Of a DNA stretch of 11,403 bases, positions 1-5,692 are shown piece by piece. The stretch covers positions 1 to 11,403 of the forward strand of contig CALDWC010000126.1 of NCBI GenBank assembly GCA_937923945.1. The letters run 5' to 3'. The notes under the pieces were generated by a model, which worked only from the letters and a program-made list of their open reading frames with translations, was not told where the DNA came from and made no database searches. This DNA comes from an uncultured Treponema sp. (GTDB lineage: Bacteria; Spirochaetota; Spirochaetia; Treponematales; Treponemataceae). The position numbers and the translations under genes are program-made. Within the stretch, counting starts at the first letter, position 1. Each line of letters starts with the position of its first letter.

Positions 1-591
1 CGACGTCGCAGTATAAAGATGCAAAAACAAAACAATTCAGAAAATATTTTACATTTGCAATTTGAAAGTTTGATTTATGATTATGATGCTAGTATCGCAA
101 AGATAAAAAACTTTTTAAACCTTTCTGATGAACAGCATATTCGCAAAGGTCAGGTCTTTATTCCTGAAAAATCAAAAACGAATACACAACTTTTTAGAAA
201 GTATACAAAGTATGCGCGTGATATTGAAAAAATAGAAAAAGAATTACCTGAATTTTGTTATCCATACACGCAAGAACAGTTGCGAAATTTTTCTGCTACA
301 GAAATAAAAAGTACTGAAATAAAATCTTTGGAAAGTATCAGAAAAGAAGTTTATATTTTTCAAAAAACGGGTAAGCTGCCTTTTTCAAATATAAAAGGTG
401 CGTTTATGTTTATGATGCTTTTCAAAAACATAGGAACTTTTAAAAATCGGAGAGGGATCAAATCATACATTAAAGGAATTATTAAAATCGGAATCGGTGT
501 GCTCTTTTTCCCTATTGATTTTATTCGCTCTCTTATAAAGCTAAAACGCTATCAGAAGAAAAATAAAAATAAAATTATTGAATTTAAATGA
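1..591 (+). CDS. Sulfotransferase-like protein, C-terminal part (5'-truncated)
   Basis: The frame is open from the first base of the window, so this is probably the 3' part of a longer gene; the internal ATG at 19 would give only 190 residues. Residues 12-85, counted from that ATG, look like the C-terminal part of PAPS-dependent sulfotransferases found in bacterial glycan clusters: a segment resembling 'lhl-FE-sliydyd--i-kI--FL-L' (LHLQFESLIYDYD), then a Pro-x-x-Ser / Asn-Thr element (PEKSKTNTQLF), then a helix rich in I-E-x-I-E and ending in CYPY. The catalytic N-terminal P-loop-like PAPS site would lie outside the window, so activity cannot be judged. The last 60 residues are strongly basic, with a hydrophobic stretch around 150-172 (GIIKIGIGVLFFPIDFI) that could bind membrane. 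The gene ends 17 bases before the GT2 start and is probably co-transcribed with it. It is noticeably more AT- and Lys/Asn-rich than the genes downstream. The family call is by eye, without a database search. Confidence 0.5.
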   Translation, partial: RRRSIKMQKQNNSENILHLQFESLIYDYDASIAKIKNFLNLSDEQHIRKGQVFIPEKSKTNTQLFRKYTKYARDIEKIEKELPEFCYPYTQEQLRNFSATEIKSTEIKSLESIRKEVYIFQKTGKLPFSNIKGAFMFMMLFKNIGTFKNRRGIKSYIKGIIKIGIGVLFFPIDFIRSLIKLKRYQKKNKNKIIEFK

Positions 592-608
592 TTGCGGGAT
601 AGTTGCAG

Positions 609-1631
609 ATGATAAGTGAAAAAATAACCGTTGTAATTCCTACTTATAACAAAGCCGAGTACATTGAGCAGACAATAGAAAGCGTGTTTCGCCAAACTTA
701 TACCGATTGGGAAATTGTCATTGTGGATGACTGTTCATCGGATAACACCGAGCAAGTTGTACAAAAATATCTTTCGGAAAAGATTCGTTATTTTAGGCAT
801 ATAACTAATTTGGGACCGGGTGCTACTTTCAATGATGGTATAGAAAAAGCAAACACCGAGTATGTTACGCTCATTGCCAGCGATGATGTGCTACTTCCGA
901 ATCATCTTGCATTGATAATGAATGAATTTCAAAATGATAAATCAGTTGAAACGGTCTTTACGCGATTGAAAGTCATTGATGAGAACGGAAAGTATTTAGA
1001 CCGCAATATTGCCCCCCCATGTACCGATAAATATAAATTACTCAATCATCTTTTTTATGTAGGAAATGAGCTCCCGTCTCCAGGTGTCGCTTTTAATAAA
1101 AAACTGTTTGAAAAAACTCCACCATTTAATCCAGCCCTTATTATGATGCATGATTATGATTTAAATGTACGCGTATTGATGCATGCACAAACAAGTATTG
1201 TTTCCGAACCGACTGTTTTATATCGGCGATTTTCGGAGGCATCGAATAATCTAAGCGGGAACACAAGTTGGTTTCATATTTGTTATGCAATTGAAAGAAA
1301 AACGGTGCTGGATAATTTTTTGGAACTGAACTATCCCGACATGAAAAAAGTGTTTCCGCAGTTTGAACATTGCAGCGAGGAGGAAATCATAGTAAAATTT
1401 TTGACGGATACTTGTATGAAAAACGATGAAGCTCTAATCTCTTGGGGATTTGAACGTTTGATTACCTATCTGGAAAAACATAAAAATGTTTTTAAAAATG
1501 ATACCTTTGATTTTCAATATAAAGACTATATCGATTTATATAAGTTATGTGCAAAAAGCAAAATGACACATAAGCAGCGGCTTTTTAATTCCGTAAAAAA
1601 AATAGTAAAACGATTTTTCGGCTTGAGGTAA
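609..1631 (+). CDS. Family 2 (GT-A) glycosyltransferase
   Basis: This inverting glycosyltransferase is likely to add a sugar to the growing surface glycan at the cytoplasmic face of the membrane. The N-terminus has the family 2 signature: ITVVIPTYNKAEYIEQTIES, then EIVIVDDCSSDNT (Asp40-Asp41, nucleotide binding) and ASDDVL, in which Ser91-Asp92-Asp93 takes the place of the metal-binding DxD. MMHDYDLNVRV probably supplies the acceptor-side catalytic acidic residues. The remaining ~120 residues are unassigned. At 340 residues the length is normal for the family. I prefer the ATG at 609 over the in-frame TTG at 603, because family members start a few residues before the first strand; no strong ribosome binding site is visible for either. 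The gene lies 17 bases after the sulfotransferase-like gene and ends 3 bases before the ketoisomerase. A run of seven C at 1012-1018 inside the coding region could permit slippage. Donor and acceptor sugars cannot be told from sequence. Confidence 0.88.
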   Translation: MISEKITVVIPTYNKAEYIEQTIESVFRQTYTDWEIVIVDDCSSDNTEQVVQKYLSEKIRYFRHITNLGPGATFNDGIEKANTEYVTLIASDDVLLPNHLALIMNEFQNDKSVETVFTRLKVIDENGKYLDRNIAPPCTDKYKLLNHLFYVGNELPSPGVAFNKKLFEKTPPFNPALIMMHDYDLNVRVLMHAQTSIVSEPTVLYRRFSEASNNLSGNTSWFHICYAIERKTVLDNFLELNYPDMKKVFPQFEHCSEEEIIVKFLTDTCMKNDEALISWGFERLITYLEKHKNVFKNDTFDFQYKDYIDLYKLCAKSKMTHKQRLFNSVKKIVKRFFGLR

Positions 1632-1634
1632 GAT

Positions 1635-2042
1635 ATGAATTATCGGTTGATGCATTTAAAAGTACACGGCGACGATCGCGGAAAACTGATTGCCGTTGAA
1701 GCATTAAAGGATATTCCGTTTGAAATAAAACGTATGTATTATATTTTTGATACCAGTTCCGATGAAGCGAGGGGCTTTCACGCACACAAACATTTGGAGC
1801 AGCTCATTATCGCAATGAACGGTTCATGTCGATTCGTTCTGGATGACGGAAATACGCGGGAAGAAATTGTGCTTAATCGACCTGACATCGGATTGTATAT
1901 CGGAAAAAATATGTGGCGTGAAATGTATGATTTTACCGGAGACTGTAAGCTGGTTGTACTTGCATCAATGTACTATGATGAAAAAGAATATACTCGAGAT
2001 TATAATGAATTTTTGGAAAGCGTAAAAGGAAATGCTGAATGA
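1635..2042 (+). CDS. fdtA: dTDP-4-keto-6-deoxyglucose 3,4-ketoisomerase (FdtA/QdtA family cupin)
   Basis: This cytoplasmic cupin isomerase moves the keto group of dTDP-4-keto-6-deoxyglucose from C4 to C3, the committed step towards 3-amino-3,6-dideoxyhexoses (Fuc3NAc or Qui3NAc). The 135-residue length fits the family. The segments IPFEIKRMYYIFDT, RGFHAHKHLEQ (His49, His51), NGSCRFVLDDG, GLYIGKNMWREMYDF and VLASMYYDEKEYTRDY line up closely with FdtA of Aneurinibacillus thermoaerophilus as I remember it, and His49 and His51 fall at the catalytic positions. Arg15 follows the FdtA (galacto product) pattern, but position 95 is Arg, as in QdtA (gluco product), rather than the FdtA His, so product stereochemistry is uncertain. 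A good GAGG ribosome binding site sits at 1625-1628, six bases before the ATG. The stop overlaps the next start as ATGA, implying translational coupling. The family assignment is firm; the fdtA-versus-qdtA symbol is tentative. Confidence 0.9.
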   Translation: MNYRLMHLKVHGDDRGKLIAVEALKDIPFEIKRMYYIFDTSSDEARGFHAHKHLEQLIIAMNGSCRFVLDDGNTREEIVLNRPDIGLYIGKNMWREMYDFTGDCKLVVLASMYYDEKEYTRDYNEFLESVKGNAE

Positions 2043-3031
2043 CAATACAATGGTACGAAGAAAAGTATGAAAAGCTATGGAATGATTTTGTTTTGCACAA
2101 ATCTATTAACGGAACTTTTTTGCAAAGCAGGAATTTTTTAAACTATCATCCGGCTGAGCGCTTTGAAGATTGCTCGGTATTAGTGTTTAACGATAAGGGT
2201 AATCTTGCTGCAGTTGTTCCGGCTTGCGTGCAACATGAAGCGGACGGCAAAAAAACTTTTTTTTCACATAAGGGTTCAACCTACGGCGGTATTGTTATTG
2301 ATAAGAAGCATTACAATGCGTCATCTCTTTTGGACATTATAGAGAAAATAGAAGAAGTGCTAAAAGAAAATAATTTTAATGCACTGTATTTAAAAATTAC
2401 GCCTGAAATTTTTTGTACGGAAAAACCGGACTTGTTGGAATATTTATTGTATTATAAACAATACAAAGAGTATGCGGAATTAAATACCTATATCGACTTT
2501 GCACATTACGATGAAAATGTCCTTGCAAATTTTTCTCAAGGGAAAAGAACAAATATAAATAATTGCTTAAAAGCCGGATTGCAGTTTAAAGAAATCAACG
2601 GTCAGCTTGATATTAAAGAAATGCATGCGCTGATTTCAAAAAATCTAATGAAGTATCATGTGAAACCCGTTCATACCGTCGCAGAGTTGCTTGCGCTGAA
2701 AGAAAAATATATTCCGAACAATATAAAGTTTTTTGCCTGTGATGATAGAGAAAACAAAATAGTTTCGGGCGCAGTTGTATTCTATTTTCCGAATACAAAA
2801 ACTTTACACACGCAATACCTTTGTGCCGATGAAAACTTGGCAAAATTAAGTCCGATGAGCTTTATGTACTATTCAATGATACTCCATGCAAAAGAGAGCG
2901 GTTATAAAAAAATTTCATGGGGTATTGCAACCGAGCAGCAGGGAACTGTTTTGAATGAAGGTCTTTTAAGCAGCAAAGAAGCTTTCGGCAGCACCTATTC
3001 CGTTAATAAAAGTTTTTACAAGGAGTGGTAA
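2039..3031 (+). CDS. FemAB/GNAT-like acyltransferase of a deoxyamino-sugar cluster
   Basis: This 330-residue soluble protein has the look of FemAB-like, GNAT-fold proteins that accompany FdtA-type ketoisomerases. Visible elements are TFLQSRNFLNYH near residues 26-37, VVPACVQH near 59-66, a conserved-looking SHKGSTYGG at about 76-84, and a C-terminal GNAT-like half (about 170-325) with SGAVVFYF, LHAKESGYKKISWG and SSKEAFGSTYS. No signal peptide or membrane segment is seen. The ATG overlaps the ketoisomerase stop (ATGA at 2039-2042), and an AAAGGA ribosome binding site lies at 2025-2030. That coupling suggests it acts in the same pathway, most simply by acylating the 3-amino group of the dTDP sugar, the job done by hexapeptide-repeat FdtC/QdtC in characterised pathways. 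An aminoacyl transfer or other modification is equally compatible with the fold. Homopolymer runs (A7-C-T8 near 2249-2264) occur in the gene. The fold call is moderately secure; the reaction is inferred. Confidence 0.65.
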   Translation: MTIQWYEEKYEKLWNDFVLHKSINGTFLQSRNFLNYHPAERFEDCSVLVFNDKGNLAAVVPACVQHEADGKKTFFSHKGSTYGGIVIDKKHYNASSLLDIIEKIEEVLKENNFNALYLKITPEIFCTEKPDLLEYLLYYKQYKEYAELNTYIDFAHYDENVLANFSQGKRTNINNCLKAGLQFKEINGQLDIKEMHALISKNLMKYHVKPVHTVAELLALKEKYIPNNIKFFACDDRENKIVSGAVVFYFPNTKTLHTQYLCADENLAKLSPMSFMYYSMILHAKESGYKKISWGIATEQQGTVLNEGLLSSKEAFGSTYSVNKSFYKEW

Positions 3032-3039
3032 TACATACT

Positions 3040-3205
3040 AATAAACGCCGGAAGCAACGGTTTCAAAATTTTGAAAAAGCCTTTGTCGTGTTTCAAGCAC
3101 GGTGTAGCGATGTCTAGGAAAATCCCCGCTCATTAAAACACCATAAAACATGCCGCATGGTAAACACTCAAAGATTATCTTGAAGCACAAGACTATGCGA
3201 AAGTA
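3040..3205 (+). pseudogene. Remnant of HI0074-like nucleotidyltransferase substrate-binding (HEPN) protein
   Basis: Starting 9 bases after the acyltransferase stop, the frame from 3040 reads N-K-R-R then KQRFQNFEKAFVVFQ before a TAG at 3115; this resembles the N-terminus of HI0074-type proteins, the helical HEPN-fold partners of minimal nucleotidyltransferases. In the +1 frame, 3149-3199 reads HAAW, a TAA at 3161, then TLKDYLEAQDYAK. Changing the TAA to AAA restores WKTLKDYLEAQDY, a close match to the family's 'ELAWKTLKDYLE-QG' helix. The gene therefore has at least one frameshift and two nonsense codons, and it loses its identity at about 3205, where sequence resembling the next gene begins. 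No good start codon remains; ATACATACT at 3031-3039 may be a mutated start region. HI0074-like genes commonly precede or follow their MNT partner, which fits the remnant directly downstream. The homology was read by eye across frames. Confidence 0.6.
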
Positions 3206-3448
3206 CGAAACGAAAAAAAATGCTTTTCGGCAAGCGGTACTTATAGAATAGCTTGCGAAATTGATACTGCATTAAAAGGAGAAAGGGTAACGCCTTTTAC
3301 CGCATCTGCGTTCGAATCGGAATTGGAAGATGGAACGGTTATTCCGTATTTTTTTAATTTTGTTTTGTATTCGCAATTAACCCATGACAATTTTATCAAA
3401 CGCATTGATGAACCACGGAATTGTAATTTACAGGAAATAAGGGTATAA
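3206..3448 (+). pseudogene. Remnant of minimal nucleotidyltransferase (MNT, MntA-type) gene
   Basis: The frame at 3206-3448 has no start codon of its own but reads SASGTYRIACEIDTALKGER, then a helix ending FESELEDG, TVIPYFFNFVLYSQL and FIKRIDE before a TAA at 3446. This matches the minimal nucleotidyltransferase layout: a GSRA-x-GT-x-R-x-GSDIDLALKG active site, then a region ending in the third acidic strand and a final I-D-R helix. The active site is destroyed: the Gly-Ser of the motif is lost through a small deletion around 3226-3233, and the first Asp of DxD is Glu (E-I-D). The expected third Asp near FFNFVLY is also replaced. Intact members, with an HI0074 or HepT partner, form nucleotidyltransferase toxin-antitoxin-like modules. 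The frame is fused directly to the partner-gene remnant upstream, so a deletion probably joined them. The promoter serving the next genes overlaps its 3' end. Confidence 0.62.
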
Positions 3449-3449
3449 T
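3421..3449 (+). promoter_or_regulatory. Sigma-70-type promoter ahead of the Fic remnant and rmlA operon
   Basis: TTGTAA (3421-3426, 4/6 to the -35 consensus) is followed by exactly 17 bases and a perfect TATAAT (3444-3449). It overlaps the 3' end of the dead nucleotidyltransferase frame and lies 33 bases upstream of the ATG at 3483, with a GAGAGG ribosome binding site at 3466-3471. It was probably the promoter of the now-broken Fic-family gene and may now drive rmlA-rmlB-aminotransferase. No transcript evidence is available. Confidence 0.55.
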
Positions 3450-3482
3450 AGGAAACGTAATTTTTGAGAGGTATCAAACGCT

Positions 3483-3662
3483 ATGGAAAGGCTGCATGAC
3501 GGAATCGATTATGATTTACTCGAACAAAGAGACCGTAAAAAGAAAAAGCTTGATAGCTTCCGTCGATTACCTGTGGAGACTGCAAAAAATATAAACGAAT
3601 ATACCGGACAGGATATTTTAAACCTTCATGCGATCGTATTAAAAAATATTATGTGGGAATAA
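3483..3662 (+). pseudogene. Internally deleted remnant of a Fic/DOC-family gene
   Basis: This 59-codon frame starts at an ATG with a GAGAGG site 11 bases upstream. Residues 1-40 include KKKKLDSFRRLPVETAKNI, resembling the region just before the 'SNAIEGN' inhibitory/N-terminal motif of bacterial Fic proteins (typically LDSYRPLP-ET). Residues 43-57 (QDILNLHAIVLKNIM) resemble the first helix of the Fic domain itself (ILNLHKIILKGI). The sequence normally lying between them, including the inhibitory motif, is absent, so the frame looks like an in-frame internal deletion. After MWE the frame stops; in the +1 frame, GIIRYEKTYE at 3656-3685 resembles the 'AG-YR' step that follows in Fic domains. The catalytic HPFxxGNGR is missing, so AMP-transferase activity is not expected. 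A genuine small protein is the alternative. Confidence 0.5.
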
Positions 3663-3709
3663 TCAGATATGAAAAAACTTACGAAATATATGAGGAGTAT
3701 ATACGCACG

Positions 3710-4603
3710 ATGAAAGGAATTATTTTAGCCGGAGGAGCTGGGACAAGGCTGTATCCGATAACGCAGGCGGTGTCAAAACAAATTTTGCCGCTGTACGATA
3801 AGCCGATGATTTATTATCCGCTTTCGGTTTTAATGCTTGCAGGAATTCGGGAAGTACTTATTATTTCGACGCCGCGTGATCTGCCGCTTTTTCAAGAGCT
3901 TTTAAAAACCGGTGAACAGCTTGGCATGCGGTTTTCATACGCAGCGCAGGAAAAACCGCGCGGACTTGCGGACGCATTTATTCTCGGCGAAAAATTTATC
4001 GGGCAAGATTCGGTGGCGCTTGTTTTGGGCGACAATATTTTTTACGGACGGGGTTTTACGCCTTTTTTGAAAAGTGCGAAAGAAAGCGTTTCAAAAAAAA
4101 GCACCGCAGTTATTTTCGGTTATTATGTAAAGGACCCGACCGCGTACGGCGTCGTCGAATTTTCCGATGACGGAAAAGTTTTATCGATTGAAGAAAAACC
4201 GAAAAAACCGAAATCGAATTATGCAATTCCGGGCTTGTATTTTTACGGCAATGATGTTATAAAAAAAGCAAAAGCCGTGACGCCTTCAGCCCGCGGTGAA
4301 ATTGAAATTACATCGGTGAATAATGCATACCTTGCAGAAGGTCGCTTGAAAGTAGAACGCTTGGGGCGCGGTATGGCATGGCTTGATACGGGAACGCCGG
4401 ACGGTCTTTTGGAAGCGTCAAACTTTATTGCGACAATTCAAAAACGGCAGGGCTTGTATGTTTCTTGTATCGAAGAAATTGCGTACTTAAAAAAATGGAT
4501 TACAAAAGAAGAATTGTTACAGACAGCGAGCCGATATAAAAATGACTATGGAGCATATTTAAAATATATTGCGGAAACACTGCGATTTGATGGAAGAGAT
4601 TAA
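3710..4603 (+). CDS. rmlA: Glucose-1-phosphate thymidylyltransferase
   Basis: RmlA (RfbA) makes dTDP-glucose from dTTP and glucose-1-phosphate, the first committed step for dTDP-deoxysugars, in the cytoplasm. The sequence starts MKGIILAGGAGTRLYPIT, with the nucleotide-binding GGAGTRL at residues 8-14 and the usual KQILPLYDKPMIYYPL next, followed by VLGDNIFYG, a VVEF then EEKPKKPKSNYA segment, and GRGMAWLDTGTPDGLL near the end. The 297-residue length is normal. I chose the ATG at 3710 because RmlA proteins begin exactly at M-K-G-I-I-L-A-G-G. The in-frame GTG at 3653 would add 19 residues (GIIRYEKTYE...) that look like debris of the upstream Fic remnant. AGGAG at 3693-3697 is the probable ribosome binding site, 12 bases upstream. 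A 14-codon frame (MKKLTKYMRSIYAR, 3669-3713) ends in an ATGA overlap with this start and might couple translation. rmlB follows after 3 bases. Confidence 0.96.
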   Translation: MKGIILAGGAGTRLYPITQAVSKQILPLYDKPMIYYPLSVLMLAGIREVLIISTPRDLPLFQELLKTGEQLGMRFSYAAQEKPRGLADAFILGEKFIGQDSVALVLGDNIFYGRGFTPFLKSAKESVSKKSTAVIFGYYVKDPTAYGVVEFSDDGKVLSIEEKPKKPKSNYAIPGLYFYGNDVIKKAKAVTPSARGEIEITSVNNAYLAEGRLKVERLGRGMAWLDTGTPDGLLEASNFIATIQKRQGLYVSCIEEIAYLKKWITKEELLQTASRYKNDYGAYLKYIAETLRFDGRD

Positions 4604-4606
4604 AAA

Positions 4607-5692
4607 ATGCGTAAATTAAAAAATATTTTGGTAACGGGCGGTGCCGGTTTTATCGGTTCAAATTTTATTCGATATCTTTTTGAAACGGAACACTTTGCCG
4701 GCCGTATTGTAAACTTGGATGCGTTAACATATGCCGGTAATATTTCAAACCTTGCCGATATTCAGGAAAAGTTTTCAGCGCGCTATATTTTTGTGCATGG
4801 TACTATTTGCGATAAAACTTTGGTAAAAAATATTTTTGAAAAATATGCTATTGATACGGTTATACATTTTGCAGCAGAAAGTCATGTTGACCGTTCGATA
4901 TTGGAACCGGAAGTTTTCTTACAAACAAATGTTATCGGCACGCAAATACTTTTATCCGCAGCGTTGGATGCTTGGTCGCATGATTCCGATATGTCCGGTT
5001 ATTTATTTCATCACATCAGTACCGACGAAGTGTACGGTGCTCTCGGGGCGACCGGTTCTTTTACCGAAAGTACAGCCTATAATCCGCGCTCTCCGTATTC
5101 CGCAAGTAAGGCGGCAAGCGATCACTTGGTAAAAGCATACCACAGCACGTATAACTTGCCGGTAACGATTTCCAACTGTTCAAATAATTACGGTCCGTAT
5201 CAATTTCCCGAAAAATTAATTCCGCTTATGATTATGAATATCAAAGCCGGAAAATCATTGCCCGTATACGGTGACGGTTTGCAGATTCGCGATTGGATTT
5301 ATGTTGATGATCACAATGCTGCAGTGTATAAAATTTTGCACGAAGGCAGGCTGGGAGAAACCTATAACATCGGAGCCGAAAACGAATGGTCGAACATTGC
5401 GCTTTTGAAAAAACTCATTGCTATCGTTTCAAAAAAATGTTCACTTGATGAAAGCGAAGTGCTTAAAACAATTTCGCATATTACGGATAGACCCGGACAC
5501 GATAGACGGTATGCGATTGATCCGGCAAAAATAAAACGGGAACTCCGTTGGCAGCCGCACATCAATTTTGACGAAGGACTTGAGCGAACGGTTGACTGGT
5601 ATTTACAACATCAAGCATGGATCGATAACATTATTTCAGGCGAGTATATGCAGTGGCTTGAAAAAAATTATATAGGCAGGGAGCAAAAATGA
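4607..5692 (+). CDS. rmlB: dTDP-glucose 4,6-dehydratase
   Basis: RmlB (RfbB) converts dTDP-glucose to dTDP-4-keto-6-deoxyglucose using tightly bound NAD+. It is an extended short-chain dehydrogenase. The Rossmann glycine motif is VTGGAGFIGSNFIRYLFE near residues 9-26, HFAAESHVDRSI follows at about 87-98, HISTDEVYG carries the Thr-Asp-Glu catalytic set, and YSASKAASDHLV carries the Tyr-x-x-x-Lys pair. NCSNNYGPYQFPEKLIPLMI and GLQIRDWIYVDDH are the family's substrate and cofactor segments. At 361 residues it is slightly longer than the ~350 typical. The start lies 3 bases after rmlA, with a purine-rich GGAAGAG upstream, and the stop overlaps the aminotransferase start (ATGA at 5689-5692). Its product is the substrate of the ketoisomerase at 1635-2042, which ties the two operon blocks together. 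Confidence 0.96.
   Translation: MRKLKNILVTGGAGFIGSNFIRYLFETEHFAGRIVNLDALTYAGNISNLADIQEKFSARYIFVHGTICDKTLVKNIFEKYAIDTVIHFAAESHVDRSILEPEVFLQTNVIGTQILLSAALDAWSHDSDMSGYLFHHISTDEVYGALGATGSFTESTAYNPRSPYSASKAASDHLVKAYHSTYNLPVTISNCSNNYGPYQFPEKLIPLMIMNIKAGKSLPVYGDGLQIRDWIYVDDHNAAVYKILHEGRLGETYNIGAENEWSNIALLKKLIAIVSKKCSLDESEVLKTISHITDRPGHDRRYAIDPAKIKRELRWQPHINFDEGLERTVDWYLQHQAWIDNIISGEYMQWLEKNYIGREQK

Noticed and set aside
3241..3477. Minus-strand 78-codon open frame
   Set aside because: It lies opposite the nucleotidyltransferase remnant, and its composition is that of a complement of coding DNA; no ribosome binding site or recognisable motif.
3653..3709. GTG start adding 19 residues to RmlA
   Set aside because: RmlA proteins begin at MKGIILAGG; the extra residues resemble the tail of the upstream Fic remnant, and AGGAG at 3693-3697 serves the ATG at 3710.
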